DNA of 64,000 nucleotides, taken from NCBI RefSeq assembly GCF_037325665.1, contig NC_090255.1, positions 4,908,242-4,972,241 on the forward strand. The letters run 5' to 3'. This DNA is from Littorina saxatilis. Taxonomy: Eukaryota > Mollusca > Gastropoda > Littorinimorpha > Littorinidae. A program made the translations under genes and the position numbers. This document shows, piece after piece, positions 24,311 to 58,583 of this stretch. How positions within the stretch are numbered: position 1 is the stretch's first letter; every line of letters begins with the position of its first letter. Under the pieces are notes generated by a model. The model did not search any database and was not told where the DNA came from. It was given only the letters and a program-made list of their open reading frames with translations.

Positions 24311-24684
24311 TTCATTGTTTATTTATTTCGCACACATCATTGTCAACTTGTGGATATCCTGAACAAGGCGGTGCGCGAGAATATCTTCTTGTTTGGATAA
24401 AATAACATTTTGCTCTGAAACAAACCACACACAAATTCCACTGCTTGAGCATCGTTTCAGTCTAACCGAACTGAGGGTATACCTCATCTTCAGAAGGAGA
24501 ATAAGCGACAGCATGCTCTTCTACCATATAACATGTCACGTGAGGTCGTTCAGACCGGAGTGGAGGTATATCTCCGAGGGATCAGGGTATACTTTCAACC
24601 CGCTGCACAAGAGGAGTTTATTGATACCTTATGTTCGGTCGTACCGGTGTGTAATACCTCGAGAAGGGTGGGGGCGAAAGAGAG

Positions 24685-24694
24685 AGAGAGAGAA

Positions 24695-24736
<42 letters not shown>

Positions 24737-24830
24737 TGAAAGGTGGAGAAGCCGGGGTGGGAGTGCAAGAGAGAGAGAGAGGGAGAGAGACAGACAGACA
24801 GACAGAGAGGTGGAGAAGCCGGGTGGGGGC

Positions 24831-24912
<82 letters not shown>
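24685..24912. repeat. (GA)n and (ACAG)n microsatellite
   Basis: GA repeats with ACAG runs and a twice-repeated GGTGGAGAAGCCGGG segment. Confidence 0.9.
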
Positions 24913-24914
<2 letters not shown>

Positions 24915-25111
24915 TCTGCAAATGAGTTTAATTTGTCAGCTTGATGTTTACTTCGTCTGTTTGGCTTCTCTTGTAACAGGCTAACTAGTTTTGCAATGAT
25001 GCATTTTTCATTGTTAAAAAGGGATACATATGATTCTTACCAACATACTTGTTCTTGGCTTCTAAGTTCTTATGACCTTTTTGTCTCCAAAAGTCTCAGT
25101 CTCAGGTGCGC

Positions 25112-25123
25112 GCGCGCACGCGC

Positions 25124-25190
<67 letters not shown>

Positions 25191-25196
25191 TGTGTA
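25112..25196. repeat. (GC)(GT)n microsatellite
   Basis: A short CGCGCG stretch followed by a GT repeat, ending next to a SINE A tail. Confidence 0.9.
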
Positions 25197-25218
25197 TAAA
25201 GTGCATGTGTGTGCGTGT

Positions 25219-25306
25219 GTTTGTTTGTTTGTTTGCTTAACGCCCAGCCGACCACGAAGGGCCATATCAGGGCGGTGCTGCTTTGACATTTAACGTGCGC
25301 CACACA
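25219..25306 (-). mobile_element. SINE A, 3' fragment
   Basis: It matches the tail of the 21963-22261 copy (GCTTAACGCCCAGCCGACC) and stops at GTGCGCCACAC. The tRNA-like head is absent, as in a 5'-truncated insertion. Confidence 0.8.
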
Positions 25307-25339
25307 ACCACTGGAATGTACACTGGCCAGGCTGTGGGA

Positions 25340-25765
25340 TGGGCACAGCGAAATGGCGGCCAGGCAGCTGGTCGTTGCTGCAATCGTTTCCGCTGCCAGC
25401 ATAGCGCTTGGTGACTCTATTCTATATCTCTGTGCTTTCGACACACGCACGCATTCTTCAAAACAATCGTCTCCTTCCTCAACTTCAGTGTTCTGTGACG
25501 GGAACACACTGAAGTAATCTGCATCATAAAAACACTGCATTTCACGTGCATTCCGAGAACCTGTTCTTGCATTCAAATCTCCAAAAAAAATAAAGGGCAA
25601 ATCCCCAATGTTTTCTATAAGATCCAAAATACACTCTTCCATAATAGACACACCATTTGAAATTTCAGTTTCGTTGTAATAGGCAGAGTTGGCGGGTGGT
25701 AGATATATGTCCCTAGCAGTAATACATCATTATTCCCCCCTCTGCTTCTTTCTCTCTGTAAAGGT
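25340..25765 (-). mobile_element. LINE endonuclease fragment, C-terminal part
   Basis: The minus-strand frame contains ENIGDLPFIFFGDLNARTG, the GDLN variant of the EEP endonuclease catalytic motif, and then EVEEGDDCFEECVR. Reading frames shift upstream and downstream, so this is a decayed copy. It is colinear with the fragment at 26767-27016. Confidence 0.7.
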
Positions 25766-26618
25766 GTAGGGCTAGTTATTTTTCGGTAACTTACCCAACA
25801 ACCAAAATCACTTACCCAACAACGGGCCTGAATCCTCGATAGCTCATGGGTAGAGACTGTACACATTGTGGATCTACTTTTTGCGACTCAAAAGTTCAGA
25901 ACACTCTAATGTACAAAATATACATTTCTGGAGCAAACAATACAACCATACCGCATTTAAACCAGCAACTACAGGCTTGAACACATGAATCTCAATATAA
26001 AATCCATGAGTTTGGTTGTTTTCTGAATTCAGATCTGCCGTGCACAATCGTTTATCGCTGGCAAGATTCCAAGGAAAAGTAACTCTTATACTTTGTCTAG
26101 CGACACGAGTAGTTCCCCTTCCAAATTTCGGCTGCATCGAGAAGACTTGCAATCCGACGGTCAGTTTTCAACAATATTTCATTTTATAAACAGATTACAC
26201 GCAATCAATTGCAAACATTTAATCAACTTAAAGAACATGCAGCGGTTTCATACACTATTTTGCCCCAGAAAACTGAACTTCATACAGTTTTTAACGTTGG
26301 AACACGGGTGTAAAACTTCGTCTGCTAGTCACATTCGAGGAAAGAACATTTCCTGAGCGATACCAAAACATGAACAGAACACACACTATCTGCCTTTACC
26401 GCCACAGCAGAATGACAACATAACTGTGTACTTGATTTTTGTTCAAAACATGGAAACTGACAAGAGGTGTTAACAAAATTGAATAATTTGCACGGAACTA
26501 TACAACCGCGCATTAATCGATCGCCTGCGCAGGTAGACTGGTTGGGTGAATATGATTCGATCAAACTTTCGCACAAAAACTCCTCTTTTCTTTGAATAAC
26601 TGAAGAAAGGAGGGATAA
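25766..26618. other. Insertion separating two LINE fragments
   Basis: About 850 bp of unique sequence between the two LINE pieces. No coding similarity is recognised. It contains GGGTAGAGACTGTACAC at 25850, partly matching GGGTAGAGACTGTGC at 33478. Confidence 0.4.
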
Positions 26619-26766
26619 AGAGGTTACATACCTCGTCTCAGTGATTATCAAAAATAATGGTCTCAGTTCGCGGTCATGAAAAAGCTCGCTGAAGCTCGCA
26701 TTTTTCATGATCCGCTAACTTCGACCATTATTTTTGATAATCACTGAGACTCGGCATGTAACCTCT
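26619..26766. repeat. 148-bp near-perfect hairpin (foldback)
   Basis: Arms of about 70 bp pair across a centre at about 26692. Landmarks are AGAGGTTACAT, CTCAGTGATTATCAAAAATA and TCATGAAAAA on the left, each with its complement on the right; a handful of mismatches and one-base bulges. It abuts the LINE fragment on its right exactly. Confidence 0.85.
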
Positions 26767-27016
26767 ACCTCTCTAACCCCAGCAACTCTTTTGCTAATTT
26801 TAATACAACGCAATTATCGTATTCTGTTTCTACTCTTTTGACGAAATGGCTAATTTCTTTTTTAACCAACAAAGCTACACCATCGGAGAGACGCCCAGTG
26901 ACTGCGTCTGAAACTTTTAAACCTGGAGAAAGAAACACATCATATAACGGAAAAATCAAGGACGGAAAGGTAACTGAAAAATGTTCAACTAGCAAGACAA
27001 TATCAAACTTCTCAAT
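26767..27016 (-). mobile_element. LINE endonuclease fragment, N-terminal part
   Basis: The minus-strand frame reads EKFDIVLLVEHF and later GLKVSDAVTGRLSDGVALLVKK, as in the first third of LINE EEP domains. The frame ends at the hairpin. With 25340-25765 it forms one split old copy. Confidence 0.65.
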
Positions 27017-27226
27017 GTAGGCACTACCTGATGGCTAATCTACTGTGATACCTGTGATAACTGATGATGATTACTGTTATTGGTTTTTATGTGTTTGGTT
27101 GGTCTCTTCCTTGGTAGTGCAATAGCGTTAATTATGGATTGTTGTTATCATCATTTACATAAAAACTTATCTGTTAATCCAAACAATGATATAATTACTG
27201 TGATGTTCTTAACTACACTTTAACAT

Positions 27227-27325
27227 GGTATGTATGTATGTATGTATGTATGTAGGTATGTATGTAGGTATGTATGTAGGTATGTATGTAGGTATGTATG
27301 TAGGCATGTATGCATGTGTATTGGT
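27227..27325. repeat. (GTAT)n microsatellite and LINE target site
   Basis: GTAT repeats with GTAG interruptions, ending in TGCATGTGTATTGGT (27311-27325), the left copy of the LINE target duplication. Confidence 0.9.
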
Positions 27326-28479
27326 TTTTTTTTATTTATTTTTTTTTATTTTTTATTTTTTTACAATTTTATTCAAATAAATAACAACAATCAACAATAT
27401 CTCATACAATGAATTAAATACATCTTATCGAGTACAACAAGCTAACTTTTTTTTAACGTTTTGTTCTTCGAACACTCACACAAAAATGCTTCTTATCTGT
27501 AACTGCCTATTAAAAATACTTTCCAACGGTAAAAACGAATTTGTTTTTTTATATATACTAACGCACATCTTTCCGATTAAGATAATGTGGTTCAATTTAT
27601 ACATAGTTGCCTTTTTCACCATTACAAAATGCATACCAAATAAAACATCACTAACTTTCAAAACAATCTTAATTTCTAAAGTACGAAAAATAAATTCTTC
27701 AATAAACTTCCAGAATTTGTATACAACCGGGCATTCAAAAAAGAAGTGTTCAATGAAATCAGTTACATCACAACAGTAATTACATTTATTAGTTTCCGTT
27801 ACTTTCATTTTACACAGGAGAATGTTGGTCGGATAAATGTTGTGCATAATTTTCCAGTGTAAAACTCTTAATCTAGTCTCTTGTGTTGACTGATGGGCAA
27901 CTATCCAAGAACGTTCATCAATTTCTACATTAAACTTTCTCTTCCAAAATCCTCCGGAACATGGTACATCTGTTTTCATATTAATAATCTCTTTCCGATA
28001 TTCTTTGGCACTTAACACATTTTTGCCGTTAAACAGTGGGGTAATACAAACATCATCAGTCATATTTACAACATTTTTCCTCATGAATAATGACACAGCA
28101 GCTTTTACAACATTATATTCAAGAATTCGGTTTGGCGAATATCCAATCAAATCACATATATCTTGATATGATAATATGTCTCCCGAACGTACAATGTCAG
28201 TTAATACCAATACACCTCGTCGTATCCAACTTTCAAAAAATAAAACTTTGCCACTATACGTTATGCATGCATTATTCCATAATAAAATCGGCCCGATTGT
28301 CCCACGATCGTAGTGGTTATTATCCAGCCAATATTTTAATACTGCTTTCCAAAAGTGTGATTTCACTAGGTCTAACCCTTTAAATCTTGCAATGAAAATG
28401 ATAATTGGAGTCTCACTCCAAAGATGATGTATTTGCGTTTTGGAAAGCACTTTGAATGTTTCTTATCGAATGTAAACAG
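27326..28479 (-). mobile_element. Young 5'-truncated LINE with 15-bp target duplication
   Basis: The element lies on the minus strand. Its A-rich tail (27326-27362) and AATAAA are at the left end; the truncated 5' end is at the right. TGCATGTGTATTGGT is repeated without mismatch at 27311-27325 and 28480-28494, the signature of target-primed reverse transcription. The intact duplication and the open 324-codon frame inside point to a recent insertion. Confidence 0.9.
27476..28450 (-). CDS. LINE ORF2 C-terminal region (L1/Tx1-like)
   Basis: 324 codons without a stop. The last third has the zinc-knuckle region seen after reverse transcriptase in L1/Tx1-type elements: LRVLHWKIMHNIYPTN, then CNYCCDVTDFIEHFFFEC (C-x2-C ... 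H-x4-C) and YKFWKFIEEF. The reverse transcriptase core is missing because of 5' truncation. An in-frame TAA lies about 12 bp upstream, so the piece is not a complete gene. Confidence 0.8.
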   Translation of the reverse strand: MLSKTQIHHLWSETPIIIFIARFKGLDLVKSHFWKAVLKYWLDNNHYDRGTIGPILLWNNACITYSGKVLFFESWIRRGVLVLTDIVRSGDILSYQDICDLIGYSPNRILEYNVVKAAVSLFMRKNVVNMTDDVCITPLFNGKNVLSAKEYRKEIINMKTDVPCSGGFWKRKFNVEIDERSWIVAHQSTQETRLRVLHWKIMHNIYPTNILLCKMKVTETNKCNYCCDVTDFIEHFFFECPVVYKFWKFIEEFIFRTLEIKIVLKVSDVLFGMHFVMVKKATMYKLNHIILIGKMCVSIYKKTNSFLPLESIFNRQLQIRSIFV

Positions 28480-28636
28480 TGCATGTGTATTGGTGTGTCG
28501 GTGTGTCAGGTGTGCAAGAAAAAAGGGTATTTTTATATCATGGGTTTTATGAATTTTCTTCTTTTATTCTTTTATAGTTATTAATTAATGACCTATATGT
28601 GCTGATGACTAAATTAATTTCCTTTGTTGGATCAAT

Positions 28637-28672
28637 AAAATGTTATGAGTTATGAGTTATGAGTTATGAGGC
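28637..28672. repeat. (GAGTTAT)n short tandem repeat
   Basis: About four TTATGAG units after a TTATTAATTAATGACC segment. It resembles the 3' tail of a retroposon, but no element body is identified. Confidence 0.7.
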
Positions 28673-28853
28673 TCTTATTTCACAGTCATAAACATTTCTC
28701 AACCCTTCAATATTATATGTCATAAACTTGACAATCCGTCGAGTAATGCCTACCCCTCATTTATTAGACTTCGTGGCAGTATCGTTACCACGGCTCAATA
28801 TTATGTCAGTGTCAGCTGTCGACCACAATCAACCACAGCCCTCGCCCTCGATC

Positions 28854-29113
<260 letters not shown>

Positions 29114-29468
29114 CCGGCTTCGCCGGGATGAAAGCGTTGTGGACAGTGACCTTCTAAAAATAGTAACGGGAATATCCGGCTTCGCCGGGATGAAAGCGTT
29201 GTGGACAGTGACCTTCTCAAAATAGTAACGGGAATATGGATTGACGCCACACAAAGGAAGGGAGATAAACCCAAAACACTGGAGAAGATAAGGAAGAGTT
29301 ACTGGGAATGGATCTGGGAAGATGAACAGAAAAACCAAAATCGGTTCAGCGCTGCGCGCTGAGAGCACGTTTTGAAAATTCTCATCGACCAGGTTGTGTC
29401 CGGGGTCTACCTGAATATGCCCACCAAATTTGAAGCAGATCCATCGAGAACTTTGGCCGTGCATCGCG

Positions 29469-29522
<54 letters not shown>

Positions 29523-29573
29523 GACAGACACAAGTCGTATATATATATATAGATAGATATAAAAATATATATC
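29114..29573. other. Repeat-derived sequence with CCGGCTTCGCCGGG units and CA/AGAC tract
   Basis: Two tandem copies of GATGAAAGCGTTGTGGACAG-containing units (about 70 bp) lie at 29127 and 29199. Then TTTGGCCGTGCATCGCGAAC leads into (CA)n and (GACA)n (29469-29530) and TATATAGATA. This string is familiar from dispersed invertebrate retroposons; the family is not fixed. Confidence 0.5.
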
Positions 29574-29790
29574 AGGACTAGATTTCCTTGTGATACGTCC
29601 CCCACAAAGGGACTTTGCATTGTAAATCTCGGTCCCCCTTGAGGAGGGTCTGAAGCTCCCAATAGGCTGTCTGTGAAGGGATACTTTTTTCTCTCTTTCT
29701 CTTTCTCTGCTAAGAGATTTTAACAAATCTCGGAAGAAAGTCTCTGCTGACTTTCAATTGTTTCTTTCACAATTTCTGATGTTTTATAAT
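29574..29790. repeat. Direct repeat of about 210 bp, copy 1
   Basis: It pairs with 30304-30517 in the same orientation with scattered differences. Landmarks are TTTCCTTGTGATACGTCCCC, CTTGAGGAGGGTCTGA and AGATTTTAACAAATCTCGG. The 513 bp between them are unique. No coding sequence is present. Confidence 0.8.
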
Positions 29791-30303
29791 GTGGTCACCG
29801 TGAAAGTTGCATCGCCTTTAAAGCGATCCAATTGAACAAGTCTTGCAGAAAACTTCTTCTTTACCAAGTCCTGTGTGAACAGCAGTGAAAAGTTGACCGC
29901 TTTTCCTGTTTAACCTTTTCAAAAATAGATCTAACTTGTTCGCGTATCCATTTCTGGATCTGCAGGCTGGTACAGAGTTACCTCCCTTTAGGCTTTTTCA
30001 AATGTCCCTTGTTTTAACCTAATTTCTTGGTTAAAACTTGTCTAAATTTCTAAATTCTTTCTTAATAAATATAAATTCCACACTTTGGCCTTAAATCAAA
30101 GTGTTTCCCTTCACAGATATCCCCTTGGGGTTGTCAGATGAGGGTAGTCTCCCATGCCAACAGAAGCTACCATTCAGAGAGTGGTTTGCTTCTTAGTTGG
30201 ATACCATGGGTTGACAACTCTCGCCATCAATACCACGTGACCAATAATGAGACACAAAAATGTCGAAACACGTGTCTGGTCTAGGTACCGAAACAACGGT
30301 ACT

Positions 30304-30517
30304 CCTCAGGACTTGATTTCCTTGTGATACGTCCCCCCACCAGGGACTTTGCATTGAAAATCTCGGTCCCCCTTGAGGAGGGTCTGATGCTCCCAATCGG
30401 CTGTCTGTGAAGGGATAATAAATTATCTCGTTCTCTCTCTCTGCTAAGAGATTTTAACAAATCTCGGAAGAAAGTCTCTGCTGAATTGTTTCTTTCACAA
30501 TTTCTGATGTTTTAGAC
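30304..30517. repeat. Direct repeat of about 210 bp, copy 2
   Basis: See copy 1. It is followed by GA tracts (30530-30598) and then 30600-31430 of unique AT-rich DNA with an AT run at 30847 and no gene recognised. Confidence 0.8.
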
Positions 30518-31447
30518 AGAGGGGGTGACATACAGAGAGAGAGAGAGACAGGGGGGGGGGGGAGGTACATACCGAGAGAGAGAGAGAGAGAGAGAGAGAT
30601 AACAGTGTGTTGACTGTAATGCTACAAAACTAAAGAAATGGAGTTCCTTCAATCAAAAAAACCCACTCGTTTTCCTTAAAATAAGTTTTGAGTAAATTTG
30701 CAAATTTCCTGGCCCTTCAAACCAGGAATTTTGCAAATTTCCTAGAATTTCTAGGAAATTTACAAAATCCCTGAGTGAAACAGGAAATTTACTGAAATTT
30801 TCAGGGATTTTGTAAATGTCCTGGTTTTGACAATTTACTGTAACATATATATATATATATATATGTATATAAATTTATAATGAGAGCGCTGCTAAAAATG
30901 CCAAAATGTGCACTCAATCGCTTACATCACCCATTCGAATCAAAACTCGTTCAACCCATCAAGTTTCCTGACACACATAGCAATGAACTCTCTGATTTGT
31001 TTTATCATAGTTCTGGGGCAAAGGATGATTCATAGACACTGTATCGTGTCAAAACGTAAAGCAATCTTATATTATTCTGTCTGAAATGCATTTTTTTTAA
31101 TTCATCAAAACTAATTGAACTGCAAAAATAGCTTCACTGACTGTGTTTACAAGTGATACGCATGACACTACGTATACGTTGCTTCCAAAACGTTGATTTC
31201 AACATATTTAACAACAAATCGTGTAATGATTCTCATAAAATTAGTCCCAAAACCAAAAGGTTTATAAAGAACAGATCACAGAACCCAAAACGGCATGGTA
31301 CAACTCATCAGTACAACTAATTTACATCTTTTTTTCATGCCTCCCCAAACGTATCAGCAGTGGGTGTGTGACTTTATCCTCCACCTTGAACACTGAAATT
31401 CAATCGTCTGCAGCGGCGGTGAGTAAGAGGGGGGAAGGATGACTCGA

Positions 31448-31448
<1 letters not shown>

Positions 31449-31544
<96 letters not shown>

Positions 31545-31686
31545 TTTCAGTAAGACAGAGTGACAAACAGGGGCAGAGAGAGAAATATATTATACATACT
31601 AGATGATTACCCGGATACCCGGCTTGGCCGGGAAGAAGTAGACGCCGGGTACCCGGCTTCGCCGGGAAGAAGTAGAGAAATACCCC
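31449..31686. repeat. Direct duplication, copy 2
   Basis: (GA)n tract and then the same 150-bp segment as 28971-29113. Beyond ATACCC the two diverge, this copy running into a C homopolymer. Confidence 0.85.
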
Positions 31687-31699
31687 CCCCCCCCCCCCC

Positions 31700-34397
31700 G
31701 ACCCCCCCAAATCTTAATTTAGAGAAGGCAACGCACCACGGAATAAAACACAACAAAAGAAATGTGTAAGCGAGACGAGGAATAATCAGTCCGTCCGTGA
31801 ACTCAGCTAGAACCTTTCGGCAGGCTGCACAAACGCAAACAGTGAAAAAAAAAAAATGCCTTACAACACTGAAAGATTTCTAAACACAAGGGAGAGGTTA
31901 CATGAAACCTATCCTTGCCCACGAACAACTTTTGGAAAGTCAATGCGTTCCGGCTCAGAAAACAGGACATGCACGACTTGAAACGCGGCTCGCACGCAGG
32001 TATACTAAATGTACATACACACACACACACACACACGCACACACACACACACACACACATGGCAAAGTCATACACACGCACGCACGCGGCAACATCATGC
32101 ACGCACGCCGTGACACACGGCACACACACATGCACACACTGACACAAGATCCCACCACTGACGTTTCCCGAAAAACTACACGTTCTCACTTGCATTCAAA
32201 CAGGAACGGGGACAGGCGGATTGTCTTTCCTGACTCCTCATAAATTGGTGACAGGACAAAATCCTTTAAAAAAATATTTCAGTGAATCTTAAAAGATAAT
32301 GATTTAAACTTGTTTTTCTTTTTCCTTTTCCTTTATTTACCTCGTCGACGTTGCGGTTAAGTAAAATATTCATCTGTCTGCACTTCCTGTTTGCCGGCCG
32401 CTCTCTGTGTGTTTTCAGTCTGCCCAATGATTGCAAAAGCCCATTGTACTCCAAAATAACATGATACATCTCTGTGTATGTGTTAGACTGAAGTTCAGAT
32501 ATGCATCAGATTTATTTATTTCGCGAAGATTATTTGAAGCACAACATAAAACTAAAGAAAACATTAAATTCAGAGACTGAAAATAAATGCAAATCATCAA
32601 CTTTCACGTATAGAAGACAGTTTGATATTTTTCTTTTTGACAGCTTGATCCCGGGCTAGTTTCAGCAAGCTTATTTAAAGCGGCAAGACTGAAACTAGTC
32701 TATCTGTTATTTTCCTCTATTTGTTAAAAGTGATCCATATATATATACTAGGGTACACACACTCATAGGCCTACCGTGGCTCAGTTTCAGATTGTATTTC
32801 TTGTTTGTGCGAGATGAGACGCCGGGGACCAACACTGCCAAACAGTTGTCGGTCTGTTGGCAGACACTAGGCATTTAGAGTGAACGCTGCCAGAAGTATA
32901 GTCACAAAGTGAAAAAGCCAAACGGTTTTGATCAAATTGATGACGGTTTGTGTGCCCGCAACTGTTTTGACACGTGCAAGCTATCCTGACTCGATAGGGT
33001 AAACTGATCGTGGTAATTGAAAGTGTGACGTTTGAGCGCTATAGCACTCACTGAGTGTCAGTTTGTCAGAACAGTAAGTGGTCCACATTAGGAGCCGGAT
33101 TAGGCACCCTTTATCAGTTTACCAGAAACTTTGTGTCTGTGTCTCCGTGCATGTTTGAAATGGTCACGATTAGGGGAGCGAATTGTCCGACAGTTCTAAT
33201 CTGCACGTCAAGTTAAACTGATCACAGTAAAATCAGTAATTGCTATTTAGTGACTAGTCACCAAAGACTGACAACAACAAATGCGATGTGGTGCCAAAAG
33301 AAAAATTTCCATGTTTATGTAAAACAGTGAAAATGGACATTACAGTTTTCTTATCTTATCTTATCTCGGCCTTTAAAATATCTGATATATTGCAATAGTT
33401 TTGTGTAAATTGACGCTTCAGGAAAGATAACTCTCACATCACTTCCGGAAGAATAGGTTCATTGGATTTCCCCCAGCGGGTAGAGACTGTGCTTGGCGGT
33501 TGAACCTATACACATTTTGTCAACTTTAACCTCCCAATCGGTGGGTTTCTTGAATAAATAACGACACACATGATACAGTTGAGCTCATTCATGCTTATTT
33601 CCAAGCGTCCATCGCGCACATCTGCAAAATTTAGAGTTCCAACAGAGAACGAACTCGTCCCCCACAAACTGCGTCTATCACTCTATGCCTCAAAATTTAA
33701 TGTTTTTATCCCCCTAGTTTTGTCCTGTCTTCACGAAGGACACATTCCATTTGAATAAAGCATCCACTGACAACAAGGAACGCTACACATTTTATGTAAA
33801 ATTCCAATATCACGTTTCATTTTTGTTCGGACAGATTCTGAAGTGATTTAGATTCGTACATGTATCAAATGATCACATTAAATTAATAATTTAGTGTCAA
33901 CATATGTGATGTATCCCCTGCTTGTTCGGCTCCAGATGCTATTGATTAAAGCAATGTTTAATGTTTCAAGTACTGCACAAGCTGTTCTGAGCAAGAAATT
34001 GCAAATAATTTAACAACATTTACCAATAACTGCACATTCAAGTTCAAATTTGCAGACAAGACTATAGAGTCTTGTTTAGTCATTTGCGTAATCACTACAC
34101 ATTAAAGCATTCTAATAACTTGTTGGGACAGTACTTTGGCTTACTTATGGATTTAATCAACTCATAGCTGATATGTTGCCATCATTAAAAATAACATAGT
34201 GCAACTTATTTCATTAAAAATTTAAAGATCTCTAGAGGCTAGAGAAATAATATTAATAATACTAGTAGTAATAGTACTCATACTAATACAATAGGCAATC
34301 ACGTTAATTTGTGATTTCTATTTCAACACTTGAAATGTGATTCTTGGCCGTATGTTACAGACTTATCCACTGGTTGTGATCGACGCTAGTGATCAGG
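31700..34397. other. Intergenic region upstream of RNGTT
   Basis: It contains a (CA)n block (32016-32060), an 11-bp-stem hairpin GCTAGTTTCAG...CTGAAACTAGTC at 32655-32700, and unique AT-rich sequence. No coding exon is seen. A possible acceptor TTACAG ends at 34360, so the RNGTT first coding exon may be preceded by a non-coding exon further left; otherwise transcription starts just upstream of 34398. Confidence 0.4.
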
Positions 34398-57602
<23,205 letters not shown>

Positions 57603-57727
57603 TATCTGCTGGCAGAAGCACAGCGTATTCTCTAAGGTCAAGATTATGTATGTTAAGCGCTGCTCACAAGGACCATTTTGAACCAGCTTTTGTCAGTGAG
57701 AAGTTGGTGAAATATTGGAATAAGTAC

Positions 57728-58217
57728 AGTTGAACCCCCCTTTGGGCGGGGATGTAGCTCAGTCGGTAGCGCGCTGGATTTGTATCCAGTTGGCCGCTGT
57801 CAGCGTGAGTTCGTCCCCACGTTCGGCGAGAGATTTATTTCTCAGAGTCAACTTTGTGTGCAGACTCTTCTCGGTGTCCGAACACCCCCGTGTGTACACG
57901 CAAGCACAAGACCAAGTGCGCACGAAAAAGATCCTGTAATCCATGTCAGAGTTCGGTGGGTTATAGAAACACAAAAATACCCAGCATGCTTCCTCCGAAA
58001 ACGGCGTATGGCTGCCTAAATGGCGGGGTAAAAATGGTCATACACATAAAATTCCACTCGTGCAAAAAAAACACATGAGTGTACGTGGGAGTTTTAGCCC
58101 ACGAACGCAGAAGAAGAAGAAGAACCCCCCTTTGTTACCTTCAAAAATCTGAGAAAATCAGGTCTTAAAAAGGAGGGAGTCTAAAATTGGAGGTTCTTAA
58201 AAGGGGGGGTTCCACTG
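57728..58217. mobile_element. TA-flanked foldback repeat hosting a SINE
   Basis: Ends CAGTTGAACCCCCCTTTG and AAAGGGGGGGTTCCACTG inside TA. SINE C (57745-58121) was inserted 17 bp into it. It lies just after the RNGTT stop codon and may be within the 3' UTR. Confidence 0.75.
57745..58121 (+). mobile_element. SINE C with tRNA-like head 1, second copy
   Basis: Nearly the same as 47307-47654 over head and body. Target duplication GAACCCCCCTTTG at 57732-57744 and 58122-58134. Confidence 0.9.
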
Positions 58218-58583
58218 TAATTGAAAAGTTTGGACAACGAAATGATGTAAAAGTTCTTAATGTGAACAGTCCACCGTATTTTAAATTGATTCTTCGCCAA
58301 CACAAAACACCATTGTTCAATGAAATGCTGTTCATATTGACGATTCTGAACCAAGTTTTCATAGTGAGAAGTCGCTGAAAAGTTGCAAAGACAAAAAGCA
58401 TGTTAAAAGTCATTCATGGGAACAGTCTGCCCTATTTCGACTGACTCTTGGTTGACTCCAAACCCCAAGTGTTTTTTTGTGTGTTTTTTTGTGTGTTTTT
58501 AATGTGAAGTGCTGTTTACATGGGCAATTTTGAAGCAACTTTTGTCTGTGAGAAGTGGGTGAAAAGTTGACTAAACAGAATAG
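58218..58583. repeat. Old 150-200-bp tandem duplication downstream of RNGTT
   Basis: Diverged units share ATGTGAACAGT / GGGAACAGTCTGCCC, TTGAACCAGCTTTTGTCAG-like and GTGAGAAGT...GAAAAGTTG phrases at 57680, 58340 and 58540, and the start of another at 61258 beyond the satellite. Non-coding. Confidence 0.6.

Noticed and set aside
22973-24400. Cys/Val-rich and Phe/Val/Arg/Ser-rich frames of 150-217 codons
   Set aside because: Microsatellite translations (GT, TTCG, TCCG).
29574-30517. Retroviral-type terminal repeats
   Set aside because: Only 513 bp of unique DNA lie between the direct repeats, and no primer-binding, polypurine or coding signal is evident, so I do not call an LTR element.
34361-34397. 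Extra N-terminal coding sequence upstream of the RNGTT ATG
   Set aside because: An in-frame TGA at 34377 closes the frame, and the N-terminus already matches the family start.
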